DNA of 64,000 bases from Bacteroidota bacterium (GTDB lineage Bacteria > Bacteroidota > Bacteroidia > Flavobacteriales_D > Crocinitomicaceae): the NCBI GenBank assembly GCA_024280155.1, contig JAJRQQ010000015.1, positions 1 to 64,000 on the forward strand, given 5' to 3'. The notes below the pieces were generated by a model, which was given only the letters and a program-made list of their open reading frames with translations, did no database searches and was not told the origin of the DNA. Made by a program: the position numbers and the translations under genes. Positions 27,585 through 38,092 of the stretch are shown here, piece after piece. Every line of letters starts with the position of its first letter. The stretch's first letter is position 1.

Positions 27585-28456
27585 AACAACGTATTCTCTT
27601 CATCATTAATCCTAAGTCGGGTGTCGGTAAAAAAAATGAAATTCCTTCATTGATTGAAAATCATTTGGATGATTCTTTATTCGATTATGAAATTGCCTAC
27701 ACAAAAAGAAGAAATCACGGAAAAGAATTAGCAACTCAAGCTTCAAAAGATGGTGTTAATATTGTTTGTGCAGTAGGTGGAGACGGCTCTGTTCATGAAG
27801 TCGGGACTGCATTAATCGGTTCTGAAACCAAATTAGCTATTTTACCTGCCGGTTCTGGAAATGGATTAGCACGACACATGAAAATCCCAATTAACATCAC
27901 AGAAGCAATCCAATGTATCAATGCTGATAACACCATAAAAATGGACACTGTTTTAGTGAATGATAAAACATTTTTAGGTGTTGGAGGATATGGTTTTGAT
28001 GCTGTTATTGCCAAAAAATTTGACACTCACACCAAGCGAGGTTTGAGGGGTTACATTTACCTAATTATGAAGGAGTTTTTCAAATTCAATCCGATTAATG
28101 TATCCATAGATATTGATGGAAAAGTAAAAACTTTACCGGTTGTGCTTTGTACAGTTGCAAATTCTTCTCAATTTGGAAATGGTTTTTCAATCTCTCCTAA
28201 GTCAGATGTTACAGATGGGAAATTAGAACTTTGCTTGCTCAAACCATTTTCTATTTGGTCTGCACCTTCTATAATTTTTCGATTTTTCAGAAACAGTAGT
28301 GACAAATCTCGTTTCACAGAAATACTTTCTTTCAAAAAAGCAAAAATTCATCTATCAAAAAAAATTGCACATTACGATGGTGAACCCTTTGAAGTAAAAG
28401 AAGATTTAAACGTATCAGTGGTTCCTAAAAGTCTATCCATTTTAATCGGAAAATAA
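27581..28456 (+). CDS. Diacylglycerol kinase family lipid kinase (YegS/DgkB-like)
   Basis: A 291-residue lipid kinase. FIINPKSGVGKKN, the nucleotide loop VGGDGSVHEVGTAL and LPAGSGNGLARHM are the DAGK catalytic signature; the C-terminal beta domain ends with HYDGEPF. It should phosphorylate diacylglycerol (or sphingosine-type lipids) to return it to phospholipid synthesis. It overlaps the upstream phosphotransferase gene (ATGA), which would release diacylglycerol. Confidence 0.92.
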   Translation: MKQRILFIINPKSGVGKKNEIPSLIENHLDDSLFDYEIAYTKRRNHGKELATQASKDGVNIVCAVGGDGSVHEVGTALIGSETKLAILPAGSGNGLARHMKIPINITEAIQCINADNTIKMDTVLVNDKTFLGVGGYGFDAVIAKKFDTHTKRGLRGYIYLIMKEFFKFNPINVSIDIDGKVKTLPVVLCTVANSSQFGNGFSISPKSDVTDGKLELCLLKPFSIWSAPSIIFRFFRNSSDKSRFTEILSFKKAKIHLSKKIAHYDGEPFEVKEDLNVSVVPKSLSILIGK

Positions 28457-28459
28457 CCA

Positions 28460-28624
28460 ATGCCACTCATATTTATTTACCCCATTCTACCTGCGTTCAT
28501 CTTTGGTACACTAAACTATTGGTATTGGAAAAAGAAAGGTTTTGAGTCAAAAACACAATGGGCAATGAACATTCTTCTCTTCTATACAGGATTTTATCTA
28601 CTCATCAAGAAGATTTATTTCTAA
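28460..28624 (+). CDS. Small two-helix membrane protein
   Basis: An ORF of 54 residues starts 3 nt after the diacylglycerol kinase stop: MPLIFIYPILPAFIFGTLNY, a short basic loop WYWKKKGFESKTQ, then WAMNILLFYTGFYLLI and the end KKIYF. Two membrane helices joined by a positive loop predict a hairpin with the loop inside. I do not recognise it. Position, coupling and composition support a real gene. Confidence 0.65.
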   Translation: MPLIFIYPILPAFIFGTLNYWYWKKKGFESKTQWAMNILLFYTGFYLLIKKIYF

Positions 28625-28632
28625 TAAAATCG

Positions 28633-28640
28633 TATTTTTG
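28633..28640 (+). promoter_or_regulatory. -7 promoter element upstream of the EI24 gene
   Basis: TATTTTTG, perfect TAnnTTTG, 48 nt before the ATG at 28689 and just after the small membrane protein gene. No clear TTG at -33, so moderate support. It would also serve the mutase gene. Confidence 0.4.
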
Positions 28641-28688
28641 ATAGTTTTTAACACGAATAAATTGAACGAATAAATCAGTTCAACAAAA

Positions 28689-29450
28689 ATGAAGACAATA
28701 ATCTACCATATAAAGGGAATTACAAAAACAATTGAATTACTTTTAAAAGGTAATTTCTTGCTCTTTTTTATTCCTGGTGCAATTATTACTTTATTTTTTC
28801 TTTGGTTAAGGTCTCTTACTTCGTCACTAGATGCCGCAGCAGATTTGACTAGCGATACATCTTGGTGGAATTCTGTTTTAGAATACCTCAATTCTGGAAT
28901 TCATAAAGCATTTAGTATTTTTAACTTCCTTATCGACCAACTGTACATCTTTATTGTTCTTACAGTATTATCTCCTTTCAATACCTTTCTCGGAGAAAAA
29001 ATGGACACAAAGTTAACAGGACAAGAGTTTGGCGGAGGTTTTATCCGGTTCATTAATGATTTTTTTAGAATGATTTTTGTCGTTTTATTAGCATTAATTC
29101 TTCAATTCTTTGCTTTAGGCATCTATTGGATAATCTCATACTTCATAGACAACCCATTTATTGACGAGATTGCTTATTTTTTAATTTCTGCATTTTTCTT
29201 CGGTTTTTCATTCTATGATTTCGCCTTAGAACGTTATGAAATAAACGTAATGGGCTCCTTAGGTTTTGCCTTTAGAAATCCACTCACAATGATATTGACA
29301 GGAGGTATTTTCTTACTTATTTACAATATTCCTTTAATTGGAATCCCTATTTCTCCAGTAATCACACTCATGATTTCAACAGTTGTATATCTTTACATTC
29401 GAAAAAGATTACCTCTACACAAAGTACAAAACATAGACAGCAATGAATAA
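28689..29450 (+). CDS. EI24 / CysZ-type integral membrane protein
   Basis: A 253-residue protein with about five hydrophobic segments ([54 protein letters not shown] and others) and the EI24 pattern [18 protein letters not shown]. CysZ, the best-known member, moves sulfate in E. coli; the Bacteroidota members are not characterised. The last 8 nt overlap the start of the mutase gene, so they are co-translated. Confidence 0.78.
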   Translation: MKTIIYHIKGITKTIELLLKGNFLLFFIPGAIITLFFLWLRSLTSSLDAAADLTSDTSWWNSVLEYLNSGIHKAFSIFNFLIDQLYIFIVLTVLSPFNTFLGEKMDTKLTGQEFGGGFIRFINDFFRMIFVVLLALILQFFALGIYWIISYFIDNPFIDEIAYFLISAFFFGFSFYDFALERYEINVMGSLGFAFRNPLTMILTGGIFLLIYNIPLIGIPISPVITLMISTVVYLYIRKRLPLHKVQNIDSNE

Positions 29451-32400
29451 TTTATTCTCCGATTTCGAAAAGGTTAGCAAAAAAGAATGGGTTGCTAAAA
29501 TTCAAGCAGACTTAAAAGGTAAAGAACTTTCAACCTTACATTTCAATAATGAAATTGAAGACATCGACTATTCGGCATATTACCACAATGAAGATCGAGT
29601 TAAAGAGAATCTTCAACCTGGAAACTTCCCTTTCAAAAGAGGTTACAACAAAGAAGATAATCACTTTAAAAATGCTTACTTCACCACTGTTTTGGATGAA
29701 AAAGAAGCAAATCGTAAAATTTTATGGGCATTAAATTCTGGCGCAGATTCACTTATTTTTCTCTCCATAAAAGAAAATACCGATTGGTCAGCTGTTTTGA
29801 AAGATATTCTTTTTGAACATGTTCATTGTCAATTTGTGATTAGAAATACAGAAGAATTAAAAACATTGCATACCCTGTTAAAGGATCAACCAAATATTCA
29901 GTTAAATGTTGACTTTTTCTACCCTTCTTGGAAGAATGAAGACTTTAAAGAAATTGCAGAACTACTCAAAGAAAAGCAACAACGATTTTGTACAGTAAAT
30001 GGTTTTAAAGTTCAACAAATTGGAGCGAATGCTTGGCAAGAAATTGTTTATTCCCTTTCTGCAGGTAACGAATTAATGCTCAAATTAATCAAGAATGGCT
30101 ATTCTATAGACAAAGCGGCACAATCCATCACCTTCAATATCGGTATTGGTGCGAATTACTTTATTGCGACTGCGAAATTTAGAGTTCTACGAGAATTATG
30201 GGCTAAAATCATACGCACTCATTCTCCAGAAGATGAAAAATCTTATTACTGCCACATCACAGCAATTACTACTCATTTAAACAAATACCTGAAAGACCCG
30301 TACACCAATGTGCTACGCCAAACGACTGAAGCCATGTCGGCAATAAACGCAGGAATTGATGTGCTTTCTGTGATGCCTTTTGATATATACTCAACAAAAG
30401 GAACGTCAGACTTAACGGAAAGAATTGCCTTAAATATTGGTTCAATCGTTTCTGAAGAGTCCTATCTTAACAAAGTAATCGATCCAGTTGGCGGCAGCTA
30501 TTCCATTGAAAAACTCACTTCATTTCTTGGGGTAAAAATATGGGATGAATTCCTGAAAACTGAATCGAAAGGCGGTATCTTTCATGAAAAAGCATTTAAA
30601 CCATTCATTTCTAGTGTAATTGAAAAAAGAAATTTAAAAATCGACCTTTTCAAAAAAGGAGAAATTACAGGAATTGGTGTAAACATTTACCCACCTCTGA
30701 AGGAAACGAGAAATGAGTGGGACTTTCCTACTTTATTTTTAAATATTCCTCCATTGATTTTAGAAGAAGAATATAAAAATTCAAAACCTTCGATAATCGT
30801 CGATGAAATTCTTTTGCCAAAACTCACCGCAGAGCAAAGAACTTTTTCTTTTCAAAACATTCCAGCTGAAACAATTTCAGATAAAAAGAATCAAGAAAGC
30901 CATCTGACAATTACAACGGCTGAGAAAATTGGCTTGAATTCATTCTACACGCAAAAAGACACAGAAAACATAGAACACATTGGGTTTGTATCCGGAATTG
31001 CACCATGCTTAAGAGGTCCTTACAGTTCAATGTATGCCATTCGACCTTGGACGATTCGACAATATGCTGGTTTTTCTACCGCCGAAGAATCTAATGCTTT
31101 TTACAGAAGAAATTTAGCCGCAGGTCAAAAAGGTCTATCTGTTGCATTTGATTTAGCCACTCACAGAGGTTACGATTCTGACCATCCTCGTGTTGAAGGC
31201 GATGTTGGGAAAGCTGGAGTTGCCATTGATTCTATCATGGATATGAAAGTTTTATTCGACCAAATTCCGTTGGATAAAATGTCTGTTTCCATGACAATGA
31301 ACGGAGCAGTTTTACCAATTTTAGCATTCTATATCGTTGCCGCTGAAGAACAAGGGGTTGCGCAAAAAGAACTTTCTGGCACAATTCAGAATGACATCTT
31401 AAAAGAATTTATGGTGAGGAATACTTACATTTACCCACCCGTAAAATCAATGCGAATTATTTCGGATATTTTCGAATTCACTTCACAGAATATGCCTCGA
31501 TTCAATTCGATTTCGATTTCAGGTTACCACATGCAAGAAGCAGGTGCAACTGCTGCAATTGAATTGGCTTACACACTTGCCGATGGTCTTGAATACCTGA
31601 GGGCGGGTATAAAAGCAGGGATGGATATCGATACTTTTGCGCCAAGATTAAGTTTTTTCTGGGCAATCGGAATGAATCACTTTACTGAGATTGCAAAAAT
31701 GAGAGCAGGTCGTATTCTTTGGGCAAAATTGGTTAAACAATTCGAGCCGAAGAATGTAAAATCACTCGCATTACGCACACATTGCCAAACTTCTGGATGG
31801 AGTTTAACCGAGCAGGATCCTTACAACAATATCGCAAGAACTTGCATCGAAGCACTTGCAGCAGCACTGGGAGGAACTCAATCATTGCACACCAACGCAT
31901 TGGATGAAGCCATTGCTTTACCGACTGATTTCTCTGCACGAATTGCACGAAACACGCAAATTTATCTTCAAAAAGAAATTGGTATAACGGAGCACGTTGA
32001 CCCAATGGGAGGAAGTTATTTCATTGAAAAACTCACTGAAGAATTGGTAGATAAAGCTTGTGAGTTAATTTCAGAAGTCGAAGAGTTGGGAGGAATGGCA
32101 AAAGCCATCGAAACAGGATTGCCTAAAATGAGAATTGAAGAAGCTGCTGCTCGAAAGCAAGCAAGAATTGATTCTTCGAAAGACATTATCGTAGGTGTAA
32201 ACCGATTCAAATTAGATAAAGAAGATGAGATTGATATTTTAGAAGTGGATAATTCTGCCGTACGAATTCAACAAATCGAAGGATTAAATAAATTAAAAGC
32301 CAACCGAAACCAAGAAAAAGTTGACGAGTTGCTCAACGAATTAACCCTTTCTGCAGAAACAGGCGAAGGTAATTTATTGGAGATTGCTGTTCGCTGTGCA

Positions 32401-32970
32401 AGGGAAAGAGCATCTTTAGGAGAGATTTCTACAGCACTTGAAAAAGTTTACGGACGTTACCAAGCAACAATCCGCTCCATTAACGGAGTATATTCATCAG
32501 AATCTATGGGAGATAAAGATTTCAATACCGCAAAAGAATTGGCTGATAGATTCAGCAAATTAGAAGGTCGCCGACCTAGAATTATGGTGGCAAAAATGGG
32601 ACAAGATGGTCATGACCGTGGTGCAAAAGTCATTGCAACTTCATTTGCAGATATTGGTTTCGATGTCGATATAGGTCCCTTGTTTCAAACTCCGGAAGAA
32701 GCTGCAAAACAGGCCGTAGAGAATGATGTACATATTCTTGGAGTTTCCTCACTTGCCGCTGGACATAAGACGTTAATTCCAAAAGTAATTGCTGAACTTG
32801 AAAAATTAGGTCGTGGTGACATTATGGTAATTGCTGGTGGAGTTATCCCACGTCAAGATTACGATTTCTTGTATGAAGCAGGTGTTTTTGGTGTTTTTGG
32901 TCCTGGAACTAAAATCTCACCAGCTGCTATTGATATTTTAGAGTTGTTGATTAAAAGTGTGGAAGAATAG
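29443..32970 (+). CDS. Single-chain methylmalonyl-CoA mutase (small and large subunits fused)
   Basis: A continuous 1175-residue ORF. Residues ~1-460 match the small (MutA, non-catalytic) subunit: [61 protein letters not shown]. After a linker, residues ~490-1175 are the catalytic MutB subunit: [70 protein letters not shown], and the cobalamin domain DGHDRG (D1055, H1057, G1060). It interconverts methylmalonyl-CoA and succinyl-CoA. The two subunits are separate genes in the Bacteroidota I know; here there is no stop or restart between them. There is no G-protein domain, so it is not IcmF. Confidence 0.93.
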   Translation: MNNLFSDFEKVSKKEWVAKIQADLKGKELSTLHFNNEIEDIDYSAYYHNEDRVKENLQPGNFPFKRGYNKEDNHFKNAYFTTVLDEKEANRKILWALNSGADSLIFLSIKENTDWSAVLKDILFEHVHCQFVIRNTEELKTLHTLLKDQPNIQLNVDFFYPSWKNEDFKEIAELLKEKQQRFCTVNGFKVQQIGANAWQEIVYSLSAGNELMLKLIKNGYSIDKAAQSITFNIGIGANYFIATAKFRVLRELWAKIIRTHSPEDEKSYYCHITAITTHLNKYLKDPYTNVLRQTTEAMSAINAGIDVLSVMPFDIYSTKGTSDLTERIALNIGSIVSEESYLNKVIDPVGGSYSIEKLTSFLGVKIWDEFLKTESKGGIFHEKAFKPFISSVIEKRNLKIDLFKKGEITGIGVNIYPPLKETRNEWDFPTLFLNIPPLILEEEYKNSKPSIIVDEILLPKLTAEQRTFSFQNIPAETISDKKNQESHLTITTAEKIGLNSFYTQKDTENIEHIGFVSGIAPCLRGPYSSMYAIRPWTIRQYAGFSTAEESNAFYRRNLAAGQKGLSVAFDLATHRGYDSDHPRVEGDVGKAGVAIDSIMDMKVLFDQIPLDKMSVSMTMNGAVLPILAFYIVAAEEQGVAQKELSGTIQNDILKEFMVRNTYIYPPVKSMRIISDIFEFTSQNMPRFNSISISGYHMQEAGATAAIELAYTLADGLEYLRAGIKAGMDIDTFAPRLSFFWAIGMNHFTEIAKMRAGRILWAKLVKQFEPKNVKSLALRTHCQTSGWSLTEQDPYNNIARTCIEALAAALGGTQSLHTNALDEAIALPTDFSARIARNTQIYLQKEIGITEHVDPMGGSYFIEKLTEELVDKACELISEVEELGGMAKAIETGLPKMRIEEAAARKQARIDSSKDIIVGVNRFKLDKEDEIDILEVDNSAVRIQQIEGLNKLKANRNQEKVDELLNELTLSAETGEGNLLEIAVRCARERASLGEISTALEKVYGRYQATIRSINGVYSSESMGDKDFNTAKELADRFSKLEGRRPRIMVAKMGQDGHDRGAKVIATSFADIGFDVDIGPLFQTPEEAAKQAVENDVHILGVSSLAAGHKTLIPKVIAELEKLGRGDIMVIAGGVIPRQDYDFLYEAGVFGVFGPGTKISPAAIDILELLIKSVEE

Positions 32971-32978
32971 ATTAAATT

Positions 32979-33038
32979 TTCGCATTTCGCATTTCGCATT
33001 TCGACAGGCTCAATGCTCAATGTTCAATGCTCATGAAT
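32979..33038. repeat. Short intergenic tandem repeats with a TTCGACAGGCTCA motif
   Basis: Three copies of CGCATTT (32981-33001) run into TTCGACAGGCTCA (33000-33012) and then three spaced copies of TCAATGn. The core matches the element at 42730-42742 (TTCGACAAGCTCA followed by CTCAATn copies), so it belongs to a dispersed family in this genome. It fills the gap between the mutase gene and the SpoIID-like gene. Confidence 0.6.
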
Positions 33039-33063
33039 AGGCTGATAGAGATTACTGCGGTTG

Positions 33064-34248
33064 TTAAAGTCCAACTTCCTCTTGGCGAAAGTACATCGTC
33101 TTATAATAATTGACTACACGAACATGATGAAAATAAAACAAAGCGATTTGTCGGTAATCATACCCTGCTTTTGCCATGTTCATTGCACCTTCTTGACATA
33201 AACCAACCCCATGACCGAATCCACGACCGTTTAAAACAACATAATCACCATCAAGATGAGAATTAAAAAACGTAGATTTTAAGCGAAACTTTTTTCGTAA
33301 ATCACGCAGTGGAATCCCCAGTGACGGATGGATGAAAAAAGCTTTCCGTTGTTCTTGCTCAAAATTATACAACAAATCACCGACTTCTTTTTCAGTAACC
33401 CAATAGTTATTTGCTAAAAAATATTTCCAACTCGATTTCTTGATTTTCTTGGTCCAAGTTGCTTGACGCGTGTGAATGCAAAAAGTATCGATAAAACTTT
33501 CCAAATAAGGAACCGAAGTATTCCAAACAAAAGAAGCATCACATGTTTGCCCTCCACAATTCGCTGAAAAATAGGTTGAAACCAATTCCGTATTTTGATC
33601 AACAATCACCTCTCCGTTTGTTTCCTCAACCGCTTGACGAATAGTCGGTGTATGCTTTAGTTCTGAATGATATGCTTGACAGTGAACACCATCACATAAC
33701 TGAAAACCATCTTTTCGATGCCGTTTCCTGTTTTTCATCGCGTATGTACGGCTCATTAATGCTTGAACTTTGTAATAATCAAGATGTTTTCCACCACCAC
33801 CTTCAGATTCAATCACACCAGCCAAATAATTATTCATATCAACAATATTGACGATGCGCAATTTATTCTTGAATGAAAAAAACTCTACACCATCTTGATA
33901 AATTCGTTGTTTGGAAACATTTGGAAGGTATTTTAACCGAGATTTTAAATCCGTGGGTACAAGGTTGATTTTCCGAAACGTTTTTACACCTCCAGTTTCT
34001 TACAACCATTGAACATGATTGCCCTTTATTTTTACAGTGATTTTTTCTCCAACGAGGACAGTCCGAAGCATCGTAGTATCTCCAAACAATTGATATTCAC
34101 CCTCAACAGGAACAATGATAACCTTAGAAACTTGCTTCGAATGAAAAACTCCAATACGCATTTGCTGTGCTCCCAAATGGAAGCAAAAAAGAATCATTGA
34201 AAAAAAAACTAAAATTCGCACAGTCAAATTTACAATTCGTTTTGGCAC
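33064..34248 (-). pseudogene. SpoIID/LytB domain protein interrupted by an in-frame TAA
   Basis: Frame from GTG 34248: signal peptide (VRILVFFSMILFCFHLGAQ), QMRIGVFHSKQVSKVII, ending NHVQWL before TAA at 34002-34000. The same frame then goes on without a break (ETGGVKTFRKINLVPTDL, RIVNIVDMNNYLAGVIESEG) through a full SpoIID domain (ALMSRTYAMKNR, YFSANCGGQT, NGRGFGHGVGLCQEGAMNMA) to 33064. Total 394 residues, normal for secreted SpoIID/LytB proteins, which act on peptidoglycan glycan strands or amidase activation. One substitution in the stop (for example to AAA) restores the gene. It may be a nonsense mutation or a base-call error. The gene follows lpxB by 11 nt. Confidence 0.8.
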
Positions 34249-34259
34249 AAGTTCAGGTG

Positions 34260-35381
34260 CTATCGAATAGTTTTCAACAAGGATTGTGCAACTTTTTTAC
34301 TTGCTCCACCTCCACCGAGAATTTTTTCTAATTCATCATAAGATGCTAATACTGTATTTCGATAATCTGAATCGTGAACTAATTTATTCACCTCATCTTC
34401 AATGTTCTCAGGTGTACATTCATTTTGAATCAACTCTTTCACAACTTCTTTATCCATAATTAAATTGACGAGAGAGATGTATTTTACTTTTATCAATCGT
34501 TTGGCAATGGCATAAGAAATTGAAGAGCCTTTGTAGCAAACAACTTCCGGAACTTTAAACAAAGCCGTTTCTAAAGTCGCTGTACCTGAGGTTACAATTG
34601 CTACATTTGAATTTGCTAACAGCTCATACGTTTCGTTATGAATGATTTGAGTTTGGTCGTTAAATTCAGCATAGAATTCTTTCGTTAAAGTTGGTGCACC
34701 TGCGATTACAATCTGATGAGAAGTTAAATTCTCTACCGCTTTTAACATAATAGGCAACTTCTTACTCACTTCTTGCTTTCTACTCCCGGGTAACATGGCA
34801 AGAATTGGTCGATCGTCCAGCCCATGTTTTTTACGAAACTCGTCACTTGCTTGAAAATTATGCTTTTTAATTTCATCAATCAACGGATGACCTACATAAT
34901 TTACGTCAATATCGAATTTTTTGTAAAAATCTTTCTCAAAAGGTAGAATAACATACATTTCATCGACCACTTTCTTAATTTTATGCACACGATTCTGTTT
35001 CCAAGCCCAAACCTGAGGAGAAATGTAGTAATAGACTTTAATTCCTTTTGTTTTTGCCCATTCAGCAATCCGAAGATTAAATCCAGGATAATCAATCAAC
35101 ACCAAGGCATCAGGTTGAAATTCTTCGATATTTTTCTTGCACAAAGAAATGTTCGAAAGAATGGTGCGAATATTCATTAACACTTCAACAAAGCCCATAA
35201 AAGCCAATTCATTGATGTGTTTTTTTAAGCCGTTTGGTGCAACCGATTGCATTTTATTACCTCCCCAAAATTCAAATTCAACGTTTGAGTTCTCATCAAG
35301 AACAGCTTGCATAAAATTTGCTCCGTGTAAATCACCTGAAGCTTCTCCTGCAATAACGAATAATTTTTCTTTTCTAATCAT
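34260..35381 (-). CDS. lpxB: Lipid-A-disaccharide synthase LpxB
   Basis: GT19 glycosyltransferase that condenses UDP-2,3-diacyl-GlcN with lipid X. The 373 residues show FVIAGEASGDLHGA at the N-terminus, LVLIDYPGFNLRIAEWAK, YYISPQVWAWKQNRV, YVGHPLIDEI, LPGSRKQEV and TSGTATLETALFKVPEVVCYKG. It is not in the lpxD-C-A operon but in a surE-DUF-lpxB-SpoIID unit, a normal flavobacterial order. Confidence 0.97.
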   Translation of the reverse strand: MIRKEKLFVIAGEASGDLHGANFMQAVLDENSNVEFEFWGGNKMQSVAPNGLKKHINELAFMGFVEVLMNIRTILSNISLCKKNIEEFQPDALVLIDYPGFNLRIAEWAKTKGIKVYYYISPQVWAWKQNRVHKIKKVVDEMYVILPFEKDFYKKFDIDVNYVGHPLIDEIKKHNFQASDEFRKKHGLDDRPILAMLPGSRKQEVSKKLPIMLKAVENLTSHQIVIAGAPTLTKEFYAEFNDQTQIIHNETYELLANSNVAIVTSGTATLETALFKVPEVVCYKGSSISYAIAKRLIKVKYISLVNLIMDKEVVKELIQNECTPENIEDEVNKLVHDSDYRNTVLASYDELEKILGGGGASKKVAQSLLKTIR

Positions 35382-35383
35382 TC

Positions 35384-35698
35384 TTAAAAGAATTTAATGT
35401 AGATGATATAGGGTGCATACAATAATGTTGCTATGATAATACCTTTCGCAAAATTAAATCGATCTTTGTTTAGAAAAAAGTAAAACCATCCAAGGTTTGC
35501 AATGATTGAAAGTGTGATGATTTTAATTTGGTAAGGATTGTTCAAATTGAATTTATGCCACAACCGAGAATAAGTGTAATTTTGAGTGATCGACATCACA
35601 AATAATACCAACGGAACTACAATTACCGGAGTCACAAGTCCCAATAACAATCCTTTTACATGCTCTTTTCTTATCGTTGATTTATTATTAAATTTCAT
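35384..35698 (-). CDS. Conserved membrane protein between surE and lpxB
   Basis: A 104-residue protein with three membrane helices (GLLLGLVTPVIVVPLVLFVM, IITLSIIANLGWFYFF, GIIIATLLYAPYIIYI) and a basic N-terminus (KFNNKSTIRKEHVKG). Start chosen at ATG 35698, which overlaps the surE stop (ATGA); an in-frame TTG just upstream is less likely. It ends 3 nt before lpxB. The position is conserved in Flavobacteria as I recall it, but no function is known to me. Confidence 0.8.
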   Translation of the reverse strand: MKFNNKSTIRKEHVKGLLLGLVTPVIVVPLVLFVMSITQNYTYSRLWHKFNLNNPYQIKIITLSIIANLGWFYFFLNKDRFNFAKGIIIATLLYAPYIIYIKFF

Positions 35699-36459
35699 AT
35701 TTTCCAATTTTCAATTTCTTTCATTGCTTTGTAGGCCGTCATATCAAATTGAGTAGGCACTATCGTAGCATAATTTTTATCTATCCAGTACAAATCTGTA
35801 TCATCGGCTTGATTCTGTTCTACAAAATCTCCAGTCAACCAATAATAAGGCTGCTTAAATGGGTCTAATCTTTTGTCAAAACTATCTTCCCAAAACGCAT
35901 GTGCTTGTCGACAAACCTTTACACCAAGAACCTCTTCACACTCTGGGATATTTACATTTAAGCAAACACCTTCGGGCATTCCGTTTTTCAAAACTTGCGC
36001 AGTAACTTTTTCAACTACTGTCATCGCATTCTCAAAATTAGCATCTTTATCGAAAGAACACAACGAAAAACCTAAGGATGGAATCCCTTCCATTGCACCT
36101 TCGACAGCAGCGGACATTGTGCCGGAATACAAAACATTTGTCGCTGTATTAGCACCATGATTAATGCCTGAAACAATTAAATCTGGTTTTCGATGAAGAA
36201 CTTCATAGATTCCTAGTTTAATACAATCGACAGGAGTCCCTGAACAAGAATAAGCATCTATACCTTCAAAAAAATCATCCTTATTTAAACGCAACGGTTC
36301 ACCAATTGTAATTGCATGTCCCATTCCTGACTGAGCAGAATCGGGTGCAATCACAACCACTTCTCCAAATTGACGCATGGTTTTTTGCAGTGCAGCAACT
36401 CCTTTAGAGGTAATACCATCGTCGTTGGTGACTAATATTAAAGGTTTTTTAGTGTTCAT
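35695..36459 (-). CDS. surE: 5'/3'-nucleotidase SurE
   Basis: A 254-residue metal-dependent phosphatase of nucleoside monophosphates. LVTNDDGITSKGVAAL (metal Asp pair), VIAPDSAQSGMGHAIT, CSGTPVDCIKLG, VSGINHGANTATNVLYSGTM and the C-terminal tail are the SurE signature. It heads the surE-DUF-lpxB unit on the minus strand. Confidence 0.96.
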   Translation of the reverse strand: MNTKKPLILVTNDDGITSKGVAALQKTMRQFGEVVVIAPDSAQSGMGHAITIGEPLRLNKDDFFEGIDAYSCSGTPVDCIKLGIYEVLHRKPDLIVSGINHGANTATNVLYSGTMSAAVEGAMEGIPSLGFSLCSFDKDANFENAMTVVEKVTAQVLKNGMPEGVCLNVNIPECEEVLGVKVCRQAHAFWEDSFDKRLDPFKQPYYWLTGDFVEQNQADDTDLYWIDKNYATIVPTQFDMTAYKAMKEIENWKI

Positions 36460-36626
36460 TCTTTCTTTAAAATTCTATTTATTGCGAAAGTAACAAATTC
36501 ATTGGGAAGAATTTTCGAACATTGCTTGAATTACAGTTTTTTCATTAATCTTTCAAAAATCACCCTTTCAATTCAAATGAATTCTTTATTTTTACCATTG
36601 GATAATAGTTAGACTTCACGAATAGC

Positions 36627-37205
36627 ATGACAACAAAGGAATTACTTCAATCTGTACGAACAATTACGCAAGAAAACATCGATTATATTCAGAAATCGGT
36701 GGCAAAATTGAGTGAAAACCAAATGAATTGGAGCCCCAATGCTGGAATTTGGAGTATTTCTGAAATTCTTGCTCACATGAATGAGTATTCTCATTATTAC
36801 CACCCTACTTTTAAACGTAGAATAGAAAACACACGATTTACTTCTACCAAAGAAGCTTTTATCAGTTCTCCACTTGGGCGTTCTGCATGGAAATCAATGA
36901 AACTTGGTAGATTGAACAACATTAAACGTAAGTTTAAAGCGCCAAAAGGTTATAACCCAACCGTTGATCCAACTTTAGTTAAAGGAAACGAAACTGAACA
37001 GTTCATGTTACTTCAATCAGAATTCTTTGAGGTAATAAACTTAGCTGAAACAGTCAATTTAAGACGTGTTAAAATTCCAATTTCAATTTCAAAAATAATT
37101 CGACTAAGACTAGGAGACGCTTTACTTTTCGTAACTTACCATAACCAGCGACATATTCAACAGGTTAGAAATCTGAAAGAACGCCGTAATTTTCCCGTAA
37201 AATAA
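36627..37205 (+). CDS. DinB-like (YfiT-type) metal-dependent protein
   Basis: A 192-residue four-helix-bundle protein. WSPNAGIWSISEILAHMNEYSHYY and the late YHNQRHIQQVRNLKE give the three His expected for the metal site of the DinB superfamily. Many members are thiol-dependent transferases (for example bacillithiol S-transferase), but the substrate here cannot be named. Its stop touches the ATG of the NlpC/P60 gene (TAATG). Confidence 0.85.
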   Translation: MTTKELLQSVRTITQENIDYIQKSVAKLSENQMNWSPNAGIWSISEILAHMNEYSHYYHPTFKRRIENTRFTSTKEAFISSPLGRSAWKSMKLGRLNNIKRKFKAPKGYNPTVDPTLVKGNETEQFMLLQSEFFEVINLAETVNLRRVKIPISISKIIRLRLGDALLFVTYHNQRHIQQVRNLKERRNFPVK

Positions 37206-37954
37206 TGTTGAGAGCTTACTGTCATGTCAGTATTTCTCCCGTTCGTTCAGAGCCCAAAGACCCGGCTGAAATTGTTACCCAACTTCTTTTTGGAGAAATC
37301 GTAACAGTCGAAACAATCGAAGAACCTTGGGCTAAAATCACAACACTAACGGACGATTACTCTGGCTATATCGACGTAAAACATATTCGGAATTTAACTG
37401 AAAAAGAAAGTGACCATTGGGAGAAAAGTTCTTCCCTACTCACAGATAGAGAAAGAATTATTGCTACCTCATCAGGTAAACAATATATTTGTAGAGGATC
37501 TTATGTCCCACACCATCTAGGAAATTTCAGAATTGGCAATGATGATTTTCATTTTTGAGATGAACCAGGAGAAATTTTTAATTCTCCGATTGAATATGCA
37601 ACAGACTACATCAACACCCCTTATCTTTGGGGGGGTAAATCACCTTTTGGAATTGATTGTTCCGGTTTAACTCAAATCATTTTCCGTTTATTTGACATCG
37701 AACTTCCAAGAGATGCTTCACAGCAAGTCAAAGTCGGCACCGAAATTATATTTAAAAATATTCAAGCCAATGATCTCGCTTTTTTTGAGAACAAGAACGG
37801 CAAAATCACGCATGTTGGGGTGTTAGATGATGAAGGACATATCATTCATGCGTCAGGTCATGTTCGAAGAGATTTCATTTCACCAAAAGGAATTATCAAA
37901 GCAAGTAACAATCATCTTACCCATAAATTGAATTGCTTTCGAAGAATTCTGTAA
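37205..37954 (+). pseudogene. NlpC/P60 peptidase with SH3 domains, interrupted by an in-frame TGA
   Basis: The frame from 37205 encodes bacterial SH3-type domains (AYCHVSISPVRSEPKDPAEIV, GYIDVKHIRN) and meets TGA at 37556-37558. The same frame continues (DEPGEIFNSPIEYATDYI) with the full NlpC/P60 catalytic part: YLWGGKSPFGIDCSGLTQ with the catalytic Cys, FFENKNGKITHVGVL with the His, and ends at 37954. In total 249 residues, normal for the family, which cuts gamma-D-Glu-diaminopimelate bonds in peptidoglycan peptides. No signal peptide is visible. A single substitution would restore it; error or real nonsense mutation cannot be told apart here. Confidence 0.82.
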
Positions 37955-38092
37955 TGAGAATTAGAACCTTGGTCATAGATCTATTTCCTCTATTTTAAAT
38001 TATTAATTATCCTCAAGACTTATTATTCCATATTTCTCCCTTAATTTTGCAAAAAAATCGCCATATTTGTATTTAAAACACAAACCAAAACT

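Noticed and set aside
36460-36626. tRNA or small RNA in the surE/DinB divergent gap
   Set aside because: I find no cloverleaf, no CCA end and no stable hairpin with a T-tract; only A/T-rich spacer.
37556-37558. Alternative genetic code or selenocysteine at TGA
   Set aside because: TGA serves as a normal stop for cinA-rlmD, lpx and other coupled genes in this window, and no SECIS-like hairpin is evident after it.
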